NCBI GenBank assembly: GCA_014380365.1
Contig: JACMJZ010000026.1
Coordinates: 124,001 to 188,000 of the forward strand
Reading direction: 5' to 3'
Source: Pyrinomonadaceae bacterium
GTDB taxonomy: Bacteria > Acidobacteriota > Blastocatellia > Pyrinomonadales > Pyrinomonadaceae
DNA: 64,000 nt
Under the pieces are notes generated by a model that saw only the letters and a program-made list of their open reading frames with translations, did not search any database and was not told where the DNA came from. The translations under genes and the position numbers were made by a program. Below, in pieces: positions 28,792-37,847 of this stretch. The first letter of the stretch is position 1. The number at the start of each line of letters is the position of its first letter.

Positions 28792-28885
28792 CAGAAGCCC
28801 TACCGTCAGGGAGGGGGCTCAAAGAGCTGGCGGTCGTACAGGTCACGGTAACTGAGCCCTCCCTTATGGTCGGGTTTCTGCTTCG
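28792..28885. repeat. Interspersed element, CCGACCGTNAGGGAGGG family (copy 2)
   Basis: AGAAGCCCTACCGTCAGGGAG at the left is answered by an imperfect reverse complement at the right (CTCCCTTATGGTCGGGTTTCT). The shared core with 24939-25032 is CCNACCGTNAGGGAGGG. It fills the whole gap between phoH and ybeY, so it is transcribed within the operon. Confidence 0.78.
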
Positions 28886-28888
28886 GGC

Positions 28889-29845
28889 TTAGATGTGGTT
28901 CTTCCTGGTGGAATGCTCTTCGTAGGCCCTGATGATCATCTGGACCATCTTGTGACGCACCACGTCCTTTTCGGTGAAGTTAACAAACTCGATTCCTTCC
29001 AGATTAGCCAGCACGCGTTGCGCCTCAATGAGTCCACTCCGCTTTCCTGCCGGCAGATCCACCTGAGTAACGTCGCCGGTGATCACGGCCTTAGAGCCGA
29101 AACCTATGCGCGTCAGAAACATCTTCATCTGTTCGCTGGTCGTGTTCTGGGCTTCGTCCAGAATTATGAAAGCGTCGGCAAGTGTCCGGCCGCGCATGAA
29201 GGCGAGGGGAGCAATCTCGATCACCTGCTTCTCCAGCAGTTTCGTCACCCGCTCGTAGTCGATCAAATCAAACAAGGCGTCGTAGAGGGGACGAAGATAG
29301 GGATCCACTTTCTCCTGCAAGTCACCTGGGAGAAAACCCAGCTTCTCGCCGGCTTCAACCGCCGGACGCGCAAGGACGATCCGGTTGACCTGTTTTAGCA
29401 TCAACGCTTGCACAGCCAGGGCCACGGCGAGATAGGTTTTTCCGGTGCCGGCCACGCCAATGCCGAAGACCACGTCCCGCTCCTGAATCGCCTGAATGTA
29501 TTTGCGTTGATTAGCCGACTTCGGCGCGACCTGTTTCTTGCCAGAAGGATTGAAGCGAGACTTGGTGAAGTAGTCGCGCAAACTAAAGGCGCGGTCCTCG
29601 GCAATCTGCGCAAATGCCTCGCGCAGCTCTTTGTCGGTAAAAGCGCGACCTTCGCGAAAAAGTTCAGAGAAGTCTTCGAGTATTCGTTCGGCGGTGGCGA
29701 CGTCCTGGGAGTCGCCATCGATGGAAACGTCCTGACCGCGCGCGTCAATCCGCACGGCAAGCAGCGACTCAAGGTATTTAATGTTCTGGTCGTGAACGCC
29801 GAAAAGCGTTTCTAACCCGCGGGGTGGAAGTTCGATTTGTTTCAA
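28889..29845 (-). CDS. phoH: PhoH family ATPase
   Basis: The 318-residue protein has an N-terminal KH-like region ([20 protein letters not shown] to about 110) and a PhoH helicase-like ATPase domain with Walker [13 protein letters not shown], Walker B-type [10 protein letters not shown], and [18 protein letters not shown]. PhoH proteins bind RNA and are linked with rRNA processing. The arrangement with ybeY supports a shared role in RNA metabolism. Confidence 0.94.
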   Translation of the reverse strand: MKQIELPPRGLETLFGVHDQNIKYLESLLAVRIDARGQDVSIDGDSQDVATAERILEDFSELFREGRAFTDKELREAFAQIAEDRAFSLRDYFTKSRFNPSGKKQVAPKSANQRKYIQAIQERDVVFGIGVAGTGKTYLAVALAVQALMLKQVNRIVLARPAVEAGEKLGFLPGDLQEKVDPYLRPLYDALFDLIDYERVTKLLEKQVIEIAPLAFMRGRTLADAFIILDEAQNTTSEQMKMFLTRIGFGSKAVITGDVTQVDLPAGKRSGLIEAQRVLANLEGIEFVNFTEKDVVRHKMVQMIIRAYEEHSTRKNHI

Positions 29846-30287
29846 GTGATGTGGGACTCGCTTTCTGCCTGCGATGGAGAGATTAGTGCTTTATTAACTG
29901 GTGTGCGTAGCTGTGAGTATCCTGCAATTGCTGGCATATCCTGTAAGTTTGACGCTACTACACCCTTCCATAGCTGTCAAATAAACTGTGTGTGACCAAC
30001 GGGGGCAACCGCTGTCGCTTCAGCTGCCGTTTCCAGATCGGCTCTGCTTCCTTTGCGATTCGTTGCGCATCCTTTGCGTACTTTGCGGTAAAAAAGGACT
30101 GAAACCGCAGAGGCCGCAAAGTTAGGACGCAAAGAGCCGCAAAAGACAACGCGCGTAAGCGCTTTCTCCTGCGAGTTTGACACTAACCTGAACCCTCCCT
30201 ATACTCCTTCACTTGCGCGTTGGCCGCCATAATGTAAACTGGTGTGACAAACACTATTAGCAAGTAGGAAGTTATCGGAGAGAGTGA
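29846..30287. other. 442-base divergent gap between phoH and rpsT
   Basis: This region must carry promoters for phoH (leftward) and rpsT (rightward). It also contains the CTTTGCG-type repeat at 30045-30142. No gene is supported: the two short minus-strand frames inside come from the repeat. A GGAGAG ribosome site lies just before rpsT. A weak candidate for the rpsT promoter is CTTCAC and TAATGT 17 bases apart. Confidence 0.5.
30045..30142. repeat. CTTTGCG-rich inverted repeat element (copy 2)
   Basis: CCTTTGCGATTCGTTGCGCATCC-type words on the left are mirrored by CCGCAAAGTTAGGACGCAAAG on the right, around a centre rich in A and G. The sequence style matches 28140-28290. Confidence 0.78.
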
Positions 30288-30557
30288 ATGCCTAATCATA
30301 AATCAGCAGAAAAGCGCATGCGCCAGAGCGAAGCGCGACGGAAGATCAATCGCGGGAACCGCAGCCGCTTGAGGACTTCCATCAAGAACTTGCGCGTGGC
30401 CATGAGCGCGGGCGACGCGGGCCAGATTAAAGAACTGCTGCCCGAAACAATTTCGACTATTGATAAAGCGGTACAGAAGGGCGCACTGCATAAGAATGCA
30501 GCGGCGCGCTACAAATCGCGTTTGACTATCAGGTCAAACGCAGCAGCGGCTAAATAA
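30288..30557 (+). CDS. rpsT: 30S ribosomal protein S20
   Basis: The 89-residue basic protein starts MPNHKSAEKRMRQSEARRKI, the classic S20 opening, and ends in an Ala/Lys-rich helix (HKNAAARYKSRL). S20 binds 16S rRNA early in small-subunit assembly. GGAGAG upstream selects the ATG. A strong terminator follows, so it is probably a single-gene transcript. holA is nearby but convergent. Confidence 0.98.
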   Translation: MPNHKSAEKRMRQSEARRKINRGNRSRLRTSIKNLRVAMSAGDAGQIKELLPETISTIDKAVQKGALHKNAAARYKSRLTIRSNAAAAK

Positions 30558-30576
30558 TAGAGTTCATAATTGTCGC

Positions 30577-30615
30577 AGACGAGGCGGATCGAGTTTTCGG
30601 TCCGCCTCGTCTTTT
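30577..30615 (+). terminator. Rho-independent terminator of rpsT
   Basis: AGACGAGGCGGA (30577-30588) and TCCGCCTCGTCT (30601-30612) pair perfectly over 12 bases and are followed by T residues. Confidence 0.93.
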
Positions 30616-30636
30616 GCTGTTTGGAAGGAGGGCGGC

Positions 30637-31053
30637 ATGGATTACTACCAGAGCGAAGCAGAGATTGAAGCGGTCGTGAAGGGTTTCGAATCATGCACTA
30701 CGGCGAAGGAAGAGTTCAAACACCGCAACCATCTGACAGTCGCCGTGTGGTACCTCAGCCACTCAACTCCCGAGGAAGCTTTACACAAGATGCGCTCCGG
30801 TCTCTTTCGTTTTCTCGACCATCACGGAGTCGGCCGCGCCAAGTATCACGAGACGCTCACCACCTTTTGGATCAAGCTCGTCCAGAATGCTCTTGACCAA
30901 ATGGATGCGCAGACATCGCTGGTCGAGATAGCTAACGCGGTCCTCGAACGCCTCGCCGACCCGGCGGTTGTCTTTCAGTATTTCAGTGAAGGTTGTTTGA
31001 ACTCAGAAACTGCTAAGAAGAATTGGGTCGAGCCTGACCTTAAGGATTTGTAA
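30637..31053 (+). CDS. Unknown helical protein with FKHRNHL motif
   Basis: This 138-residue protein is predicted to be mostly helical. Conserved-looking polar residues cluster in EEFKHRNHLTVAVWYL (about 25-42) and in HHGVGRAKYHETLTTFW (about 65-82), which together offer several histidines. I do not recognise a family or reaction. GGAGG lies before the ATG. The stop codon overlaps a long composite palindrome that ends at the stop of the convergent holA. Confidence 0.75.
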   Translation: MDYYQSEAEIEAVVKGFESCTTAKEEFKHRNHLTVAVWYLSHSTPEEALHKMRSGLFRFLDHHGVGRAKYHETLTTFWIKLVQNALDQMDAQTSLVEIANAVLERLADPAVVFQYFSEGCLNSETAKKNWVEPDLKDL

Positions 31054-31319
31054 CGCAAACTGTTAGTTTGCGATCGTGCACAAGAAGTCTGCACCAGTCC
31101 GCGAAGCGGACGACTGACAGTAGCCCACCGATTTATCGGTGGGATCTATTCAACAACAAAAAGGTAGTCCGTGAAGCGGACGACTGATTCAGTCGTCCGC
31201 TTCACGGACTCTTCATGACGTCTGGCCTTTGGTCCCAGCAGTAAACTGCTGGGCTACTGTCAACCGTCCGCTGTGCGGACTGAGCTGGAGGCAGCACGCA
31301 AACTAACAGTTTACGTTAC
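31050..31319. repeat. 270-base composite palindrome between convergent genes
   Basis: GTAACGCAAACTGTTAGTTTG at the left and a near-perfect reverse complement ending ACAGTTTACGTTAC at the right define the ends, which overlap the stop codons of both flanking genes. Nested inside are further hairpins: CCCACCGATTTATCGGTGGG, a 43-base near-palindrome of AGTCCGTGAAGCGGACGACTG with its complement, CCCAGCAGTAAACTGCTGGG, and the GTCCGC/GCGGAC pairs. The pieces look like several smaller palindromes inserted into one another. Confidence 0.85.
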
Positions 31320-32335
31320 TACGCGGCCGCAAGCTCACACACGAGCAGCTCGAGTTGCAGTCGCGCGCCCTTCGGTCCGCCGCCCCCTTGTGAAGTCTTG
31401 ATCGCGAGGTCGGCGGTAGCAATGAGTTGGATCCCACGGGCTATCTTCGCGGAGTCGCTCCGCTGCAGCGTTCTCATAAACGCGTCACGCTTCGCCGGCG
31501 GGCCGTAAACCAGCCGGTACACTTCATCTTTGGCGCCGCGGTTAAGCAACTCTTTCGCGATGGCCAGGCGGTGATAGTTGCTGGCAATCAAACCCAGCAG
31601 CATTACCGGCGCCACATCGTCGTCCAGCAGGCGATGCAGCGTTTCCAGCGCGCGGGCACGGTCGCCGGCAACCAGCTGATCTCCGAGGTCGAAGTTTGAG
31701 AGTTCTCGAGAACGGTCGATTAAATCATCGACCATCTCGGCGGTGATGCGGTGGGTATCGATCGCCGCCGCCGAGAGTTTTTCCAGTTCGGAATTGAGCG
31801 TCTGAAGGCTGCAACCGACCAGCCTGACAATGTCAAATAAGACCCGGTCATCCACTGTCGTGTTCAATTCCTTCAGACGTCCTTTGGCCCAGGCCCTTGC
31901 CTCTGCATCCTTCACCTCGGCAAACGCGACTACCGTGCAACTTCCGAGCAGGGCCTTGGTCAGCTTCTTTCGCTTGTCGAGATCCTCGGCGACAAAAATC
32001 AGCACGGTTGAATCAACCGGCCGCTCCAGGTAGCGGATGATCGTGTCTTCGTCCATCTCGCGGAGCTTCGCGAAGTCTCTGATTCTGACGACTCGCCGTT
32101 CGGACATCATCGGCAATTGTTCAGCAGCCGCGATGGCCGAGACCGCGTGATCGGAAAGCAGGCTGAAAGAGGATTCGTTAAACTCACGCAGAAGACAGCC
32201 GCTCAGGGCCACATCCGCGATCCTTCGGGCCGCGACGTCGCGCAGGTAACCTTCACAGCCCACCAGCAGGTACAGAGGCTGAACGCGACCGGCGGCGAGC
32301 GCTTTGTCGAGTTCGGCGCGCGTAATAGAACTCAT
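31319..32335 (-). CDS. holA: DNA polymerase III subunit delta
   Basis: The 338-residue protein has the delta-subunit layout: an opening PLYLLVGCEGYLRDVAARRI where the ATPase-like fold begins, FAKLREMDEDTIIRYLERP, STVLIFVAEDLDKRKKL, then the C-terminal helical domain (LGDQLVAGDRARALETLHRLL and LLGLIASNYHRLAIAK). Delta opens the sliding clamp in the clamp-loader complex. Its start overlaps the end of lptE by four bases (ATGA-type), so the two are translationally coupled. Confidence 0.94.
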   Translation of the reverse strand: MSSITRAELDKALAAGRVQPLYLLVGCEGYLRDVAARRIADVALSGCLLREFNESSFSLLSDHAVSAIAAAEQLPMMSERRVVRIRDFAKLREMDEDTIIRYLERPVDSTVLIFVAEDLDKRKKLTKALLGSCTVVAFAEVKDAEARAWAKGRLKELNTTVDDRVLFDIVRLVGCSLQTLNSELEKLSAAAIDTHRITAEMVDDLIDRSRELSNFDLGDQLVAGDRARALETLHRLLDDDVAPVMLLGLIASNYHRLAIAKELLNRGAKDEVYRLVYGPPAKRDAFMRTLQRSDSAKIARGIQLIATADLAIKTSQGGGGPKGARLQLELLVCELAAA

Positions 32336-32889
32336 TTCTTATCCATCTGAATGGCGTTAGTCAGGGTGGAGACGATGCTCTCGGCGAAGTTGCGGGCCAG
32401 GCGCTGCACCGCCGGATCTTCCTCGTTGAAGAAGTTGCGCGGGTCGTTGGCAAACTCATACTCGCCGCGAAACACAAAGTTTTGATTGTCGTAGAGCACG
32501 CGGTTTTCCGTCTGGTCACGCACCGTCACCGCGACTTCAATCGTCACCTCAAAAATTCTCGCGCGCCCCTTGTCGTCCAGCAACACGCCGGAGTAGTTAA
32601 AACTCTTGATGACGCCTTCGATGACTGCGTCGGCGCCTTCGCGATCGCCCTGCACGCGCAGTCCGCGCCCGCGTCGAATGATTTCATTAACCACCGCCTC
32701 GGTGAAACGCGATTGAATCTTGAAACGCAGCGCGTTGTTTTGGAAGGCAGGCACCGCCACCGTCTTGATGTGCGCCGGAAGCTGGTTCTTCGTCACCGGC
32801 TTGTAGCACTCAGCAAAGCCAGTGACAAAGAAGAGCATGGCGGTGAAGGCGAGTAGGCGAACAAATTTTGGCATCAAGTTATCTTTCAT
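32332..32889 (-). CDS. lptE: LPS-assembly lipoprotein LptE-like
   Basis: The chosen ATG at 32889 gives 185 residues with a signal segment (FVRLLAFTAMLFFVTGFAE) followed by Cys-Tyr-Lys-Pro. The Cys is a likely lipidation site, although the box is degenerate. The mature part matches the LptE pattern: IKTVAVPAFQNNALRFKIQS and FTEAVVNEIIRRGRGLRVQ, then TIEVAVTVRDQTENRVLYDN. LptE plugs LptD in the outer membrane for LPS export. It forms an overlapping pair with holA, a common neighbour order. Confidence 0.88.
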   Translation of the reverse strand: MKDNLMPKFVRLLAFTAMLFFVTGFAECYKPVTKNQLPAHIKTVAVPAFQNNALRFKIQSRFTEAVVNEIIRRGRGLRVQGDREGADAVIEGVIKSFNYSGVLLDDKGRARIFEVTIEVAVTVRDQTENRVLYDNQNFVFRGEYEFANDPRNFFNEEDPAVQRLARNFAESIVSTLTNAIQMDKK

Positions 32890-33044
32890 GTGTGAACCAC
32901 CGACTACCGAATTGATATGCGATTCTCTCGTAAGAGTAACCACCGAGGCAAGCCACCCCCGAAAGTCGCCTTCAGAACTGTGAGCGGATCGGGCTTCTGC
33001 TGGCTGGTACTGGTGCCGTTGAACTGTAGTGGGGAATTCCCTTA

Positions 33045-33223
33045 TTTCATTCACACCGCGGCTTCAGCCCGGTGACCGCGCGGCTTCCTAAACCTAAGAA
33101 CCGTTTTCAACGGTCTACTCTTTGTTTCAGTTTCAGGCAGGCGTTTTTGGGGAAACCGTTGAAACGGTTCCTATATTTGTGAAAAGCCTTTCCCACCGGG
33201 CTGAAGCCGCGGTGTGAATGAAA
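33045..33223. repeat. 179-base composite palindrome, CACCGGGCTGAAGCC family
   Basis: TTTCATTCACACCGCGGCTTC at the left and CTGAAGCCGCGGTGTGAATG at the right are near-perfect inverted copies. Nested inside are AACCGTTTTCAACGGT and AACCGTTGAAACGGTT. It fills most of the divergent gap between lptE and the STAND gene. Confidence 0.85.
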
Positions 33224-33324
33224 GTTCGAAAAGCAAACTGTACCAGTACTTTTATTCCCAGTGTCGAACCGCCTTGTTATACTCTGGCCGGTTTAGCTGT
33301 AACTCACAATGGATTAACTCAAAG

Positions 33325-36300
33325 ATGCCCAACTCACCGCCAACAAAGACCGCAATGATCAGCAGCACGGCCCGCGACCTGCCGGAGCACCGCAAGATGG
33401 TTATGGATGCGTGCCAGCGACTCGGCTTCAAGCCCATCATGATGGAGCACCTCGCCGCGCAGGACCGGTCCGCCAAAGATGTATCCACCGGAATGGTTGA
33501 GGATGCCGATGTGTACCTGGGTATCCTTGCCCACGCTTACGGTTCCAGCCCGGATGGCGACGCGCGCTCTTACACGGAAATCGAATACGACAAGGCCGTG
33601 AGCCTCGGAATTCAAGTGCTTCCTTTCTTCGCCGATGAGAGTACGCCGTGGCCACCACGTTTGGTGGACAAAGGTGAAAACGCCGAAAAGCTGGAGCGAC
33701 TAAAGCAGAAGGCCGCGAAGGACCGCATCCGTGCCGAGTTCACGTCGCCTGAAGATCTGCGTGGACTCGTGATTCACGCGCTGGGCGAATTCGAGAGAAC
33801 GCGCGCGAAACCGGAGGAGAAGCCCGCCGCCCCCAGCCTGCATCCGCCCAACATCATTCCAATTGCGCCTGAGCCGTACATCGCGCATCCATATTCGCTG
33901 TTGCAAACCGCGCAGGTAGTCGGACGCCAAACTGAACTAAACCTGCTTACGGACTGGGTCACCACGAACGAGCAAGTTCCCGCCAGCGTGCGACTCTTCA
34001 ACGTAGTGGCCATCGGCGGTATGGGCAAGAGTGCCCTAACATGGAAATGGTTCAACGACATCGCGCCCCACGAACTGCCAAACCGCGCCGGCTGGATGTG
34101 GTGGAGCTTTTACGAGAGCGACGCACACTACGAGAACTTCATCATCCGCGCGCTCGCGTACACCTCGGGACAGACCGAAAGAGCTGTGCGCGAACTGAAG
34201 GCACCAGAGCGCGAGGACCAGTTCTGGCGACTGCTTGATGAACAGCCTTTCGTCCTCGTGCTCGACGGGTTGGAGCGCATCCTTCTTGCGTACGCTCGCA
34301 TGGATGCATCGCAGATGCTTGACGATGACCTAGACGAGCGCACGGCCAACCGCGTCGCGCACGCTCTTGGCCTTCCTGAAAGCGCTGGTCAGTCCTTCAT
34401 CGGCAAGCACCAACTGCGTCTCACCGCGGACCACCGCGCGGGCCAGTTCCTCCGCCGGCTGGCGCGAGTGCGCGCCTCGCGCGTGCTCGTCAGCACGCGG
34501 CTCTATCCCGCCGAACTGCAGGCGGACACTGGCGACCCCTTGCCCGGGTGCTTCGCCCTGTTCTTACCTGGCCTGACTGACGACGATGCACTTAACCTTT
34601 GGCGCGAATTCAAGGTCAGTGGCTCCCGCGAGGAGTTACTGCCGCTGTTTCGGTCGTTCGGCAACTATCCGCTGCTGGTGCGTGCGCTGGCGGGCGAAGT
34701 TGCGGGCTACCGGTTGGCACCGCGGGATTTCGACAAGTGGCGCGCGGCCAACCCAGGGTTTAATCCAGCCGCGCAGCTCGATCTGAAAAACGCCAAGACG
34801 CACGTGCTCGAATATGCCTTGCGCGGCTTGGGCGCGACCCAGCGGAAGGTTCTCCACAGTCTTGCAGCTTTCCGCATGCCCGCGACTTGGGACACGCTAA
34901 CCGCGCTGTTGGTTCAATCTTCCGGCCGGGCCGAACTGCCGTTCGACGCTGAATCACCGAAAAAAGTTGATGATGATGATGCGCAACAATCGATCTCTAC
35001 TGAGGAAACGCGGAAACCCTGCGCCGACGACCGGGCGCTGGACGCCGTGCTGACGGAACTGGAAGATCGTGGCTTGATGGGCTGGGACAAGCATGCCAAT
35101 CGCTATGACCTGCATCCTATCGTGCGCGGCGTGGTCTGGGCGGCGCTCGCTCCAGAAGCGAAGCAGGGCCTCTACCGCGAACTGCACACCTACTTCGACG
35201 CCGCACCGCGCCCGCCCGAGTGGGATGAGGTCGAAAGCTTGGAAGATCTGACGCCCGCTGTTGAACTATTCGACAAGCTCATCGGCCTCGAACGCTATGA
35301 AAATGCCTTCGTCATCTTCCGTGACCATCTGGACGATGCCACGCTCTATCGTCTGAGCGCGAGCCGCCTGCGGGTGGAGTTACTGGAGCGACTTTTTCCT
35401 GACGGCGTGGACGCTCCGCCCCGGCTGGAGCGATCCCGAGGAGAAAGCTTCACGCTTAATGCGCTGGCGCAGGCCTACGAATTCAGCGGCGAACCGGGCT
35501 TGGCGACCCAGCTCTATCGGCGGGTGATTGCGATCTTCGAACCAGAAAAAGATACGCGGAATCTGGCGACAGGCCTCAACAACTCCGCAATGGCACTTTG
35601 GCGAACCGGCCAGCTTAGGGAAGCCGAGCTAGGAACGCGGCGTGCACTAGCCCTTCCTCAAGAACTGAACGATCGCTTTCGAGAAGGAACCTACCTTCGA
35701 GCAATTGGGATGATATTAGCCGCGTGCGGTGAGATTAATGACTCACACACCGCATTGCGCCGTGCCCTGGCGGTTTTTGACGCCGCGCACAGTGCAGCAG
35801 GCAAGAGCGAACTCTTTTCCCTTCTTGCGCAGCGACACATCTGGCTCAATCAGGCGGTCGAGGCGCTACCGCTCGCCTTACGCGCTTCTGAGGAAGCGCG
35901 CGTCGACCGGGTGGAATTTCATTTTATTTTCGCAGCACGACTCCACGGCTCCGCAGCGCTAGGTCTTGGTGAGCTCGCCACGGCCGAGGAACGCCTCTAC
36001 CACGCCCTTACCCGCGCCCGCGCCGTCAATCGTGTAGACGAAGAACTTTCCGCGTCCACCACGCTGGCCGAACTACACCGGCAACGCGGGCAATATGCTA
36101 CGGCGCGCGAACTGCTCGAACAAGTCTGGTCGCCGACCGAGCGCGGGCCGTACCCGCTTCTGCATGCAGATGGACGGAATGTCCTCGCCCGGATCGAGCG
36201 CGACGAGGGCCATGGCGATGCTGCTATCGCAGCCGCGACGCGCGCTTACGAACTCGCATGGTGCGATGGCCCGCCCTACGCCTATCACTTCGGCCTAACG

Positions 36301-36450
36301 AACGCGAAGCAACTTCTGGCGGAACTGGGCGCACCCGAGCCGCAGCTTCCGCCCTTCGATGAGTCGAAGTTCGAGCCGATGCCCGACGTTGAAATAAACC
36401 CCAAAGATGAGTTCTGGGTCGATCCGGCCACGCTTGAGTCAAGCTCTTGA
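33325..36450 (+). CDS. DUF4062-STAND NTPase-TPR protein
   Basis: Starting at ATG 33325 the product has 1041 residues; an earlier in-frame start (33214) gives an unlikely extension. The order is: DUF4062 (AMISSTARDLPEHRKMVMDA through YTEIEYDKAVSLGIQVLPFF, about 10-110), a STAND/NB-ARC-type NTPase with Walker A AIGGMGKSALTWKW (Lys about 235) and Walker B FVLVLDGLERIL (about 310-320), a winged-helix-like part, and a long tetratricopeptide-like helical array (about 690-1010). STAND proteins switch and oligomerise on ligand binding through the repeats. DUF4062 is a TIR-related sensor/effector module common in bacterial conflict proteins. A defence or signalling role is inferred. Confidence 0.86.
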   Translation: MPNSPPTKTAMISSTARDLPEHRKMVMDACQRLGFKPIMMEHLAAQDRSAKDVSTGMVEDADVYLGILAHAYGSSPDGDARSYTEIEYDKAVSLGIQVLPFFADESTPWPPRLVDKGENAEKLERLKQKAAKDRIRAEFTSPEDLRGLVIHALGEFERTRAKPEEKPAAPSLHPPNIIPIAPEPYIAHPYSLLQTAQVVGRQTELNLLTDWVTTNEQVPASVRLFNVVAIGGMGKSALTWKWFNDIAPHELPNRAGWMWWSFYESDAHYENFIIRALAYTSGQTERAVRELKAPEREDQFWRLLDEQPFVLVLDGLERILLAYARMDASQMLDDDLDERTANRVAHALGLPESAGQSFIGKHQLRLTADHRAGQFLRRLARVRASRVLVSTRLYPAELQADTGDPLPGCFALFLPGLTDDDALNLWREFKVSGSREELLPLFRSFGNYPLLVRALAGEVAGYRLAPRDFDKWRAANPGFNPAAQLDLKNAKTHVLEYALRGLGATQRKVLHSLAAFRMPATWDTLTALLVQSSGRAELPFDAESPKKVDDDDAQQSISTEETRKPCADDRALDAVLTELEDRGLMGWDKHANRYDLHPIVRGVVWAALAPEAKQGLYRELHTYFDAAPRPPEWDEVESLEDLTPAVELFDKLIGLERYENAFVIFRDHLDDATLYRLSASRLRVELLERLFPDGVDAPPRLERSRGESFTLNALAQAYEFSGEPGLATQLYRRVIAIFEPEKDTRNLATGLNNSAMALWRTGQLREAELGTRRALALPQELNDRFREGTYLRAIGMILAACGEINDSHTALRRALAVFDAAHSAAGKSELFSLLAQRHIWLNQAVEALPLALRASEEARVDRVEFHFIFAARLHGSAALGLGELATAEERLYHALTRARAVNRVDEELSASTTLAELHRQRGQYATARELLEQVWSPTERGPYPLLHADGRNVLARIERDEGHGDAAIAAATRAYELAWCDGPPYAYHFGLTNAKQLLAELGAPEPQLPPFDESKFEPMPDVEINPKDEFWVDPATLESSS

Positions 36451-36513
36451 GGAGAACCAAGCATGTCTCCTTCGCTCCGTCAGGAGCGAGATGTAATAGA
36501 ACACTTGGAACTT

Positions 36514-37821
36514 ATGAGTCGATTCGTCGCTTTTCTATTCGGCGTCACGTTGCTTCTGGTTTGCGCGCCGGGGCAGGCGCAGCAAACCGAGCCGGCGAAG
36601 CTTGAAATCGGGGCGCAGTTTTCTTCGCTCACGCTGGCTGAGCCCGGTGTGAAGAGGGAAGTTGGAATCGGGGGTCGCCTTACCTACAATCTCACCGAAA
36701 ATCTCGCGATTGAAGCTGAGGGTAACTACTTCCCGAGCGGAAGCACGAAAGGCTTCACACCCGGCGGCAGTGTTCTGCAAGGTCAGTTCGGGTTGAAGGC
36801 CGGCAAGCGTTGGCAGAAGTTTGGCGTCTTCGCCAAAGCGCGTCCGGGGTTTGTCAGCTTTGACGGCACATACAGGGCGAGGGTAATCGGCACGACCACC
36901 ATCAACGGCATGCAATTCCCCGTCTTCGATTACGACCACCTCATCAGAACCACCCATTTCTCAATGGACCTCGGCGGTGTCGTAGAAGCCTATCCGTCGC
37001 GCCGGGTCATTGTGCGTTTCGACGCGGGCGATACGATCATCCGTTACGGTTCCTACGATGAACTAGTTTTTTCGAACATCGCGGAGTTCGTTCGCGTGCC
37101 GGCACGGACGACTCATAACTTTCAATTCAGCGCCGGCGTGGGGTTCAGGCTGCTCGCGCCCAAAGATGACGGCCAGGGCGGTATGCGCGGGCAAGCCGCG
37201 ACTACAGGAGACGACTCCACGCCGAGATTTGAAGTAGGCGCCCACTTGACGTCTCTGACCTTCAACGCACCGCGCGAGTTGGTAACCCTTCCCGTTATCC
37301 CATCGGGTCGGAATAGCCCACAGACGGAAACCGGACTGGGCGGCAGGTTTACTTTCAATCTCAACGACGCTATTGGTCTTGAATCCGTGATCAACTACTT
37401 CCCCACCACCGATGCCATTGCTGCCGGGGTGACGGGTCGTCTGCTGCAAGGACAATTCGGCGTCAAAGCCGGCAAGCGATTCAAGCGGTTCGGATTCTTC
37501 GGTAAGGCGCGACCCGGATTCGTCAGCTTTGACCGGTCGGTCAACCTCGTCGGCACCAGGCCTTTCAACATAGGCGAATTCAGATTCATTGTAGGTGTCT
37601 TCGAAACCGGGCGACGAACCTTTTTCGCGAATGATCTAGGAGGAGTGCTGGAGTTTTACCCCTCGCGGCGCTGGGCGCTCCGGTTTGACGCCGGCGATAC
37701 CATGATTCATTACGGCAAGCGAAGCATCAGGACCTTTTCACTGAACCCCGCCTTCGTCAGCGCCCCGCCCGAGAAGCGTCACAACTTTCAGTTCACTTCG
37801 GGTTTTTCATTCAGGTTTTAG
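36514..37821 (+). CDS. Outer-membrane beta-barrel protein, internally duplicated
   Basis: ATG 36514 gives 435 residues with a signal peptide (SRFVAFLFGVTLLLVCAPGQAQ). The rest is two copies of a ~200-residue domain of alternating strands. Both carry the same landmarks: LEIGAQFSSLTL and FEVGAHLTSLTF; VLQGQFGLKAGKRWQKFGVF and LLQGQFGVKAGKRFKRFGFF; KARPGFVSFD in both; VRFDAGDTIIRYG and LRFDAGDTMIHYG; and THNFQFSAGVGFRL and RHNFQFTSGFSFRF. Each copy looks like an eight-strand barrel ending in the outer-membrane Phe signal. The second copy ends the protein with F. Confidence 0.83.
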   Translation: MSRFVAFLFGVTLLLVCAPGQAQQTEPAKLEIGAQFSSLTLAEPGVKREVGIGGRLTYNLTENLAIEAEGNYFPSGSTKGFTPGGSVLQGQFGLKAGKRWQKFGVFAKARPGFVSFDGTYRARVIGTTTINGMQFPVFDYDHLIRTTHFSMDLGGVVEAYPSRRVIVRFDAGDTIIRYGSYDELVFSNIAEFVRVPARTTHNFQFSAGVGFRLLAPKDDGQGGMRGQAATTGDDSTPRFEVGAHLTSLTFNAPRELVTLPVIPSGRNSPQTETGLGGRFTFNLNDAIGLESVINYFPTTDAIAAGVTGRLLQGQFGVKAGKRFKRFGFFGKARPGFVSFDRSVNLVGTRPFNIGEFRFIVGVFETGRRTFFANDLGGVLEFYPSRRWALRFDAGDTMIHYGKRSIRTFSLNPAFVSAPPEKRHNFQFTSGFSFRF

Positions 37822-37847
37822 GATTGAGGCCGGTATCCACCGGCCGC

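Noticed and set aside
28302-28892. 196-codon plus-strand frame opposite ybeY
   Set aside because: It is antisense to YbeY, whose zinc motif is intact, and it runs through a palindromic element.
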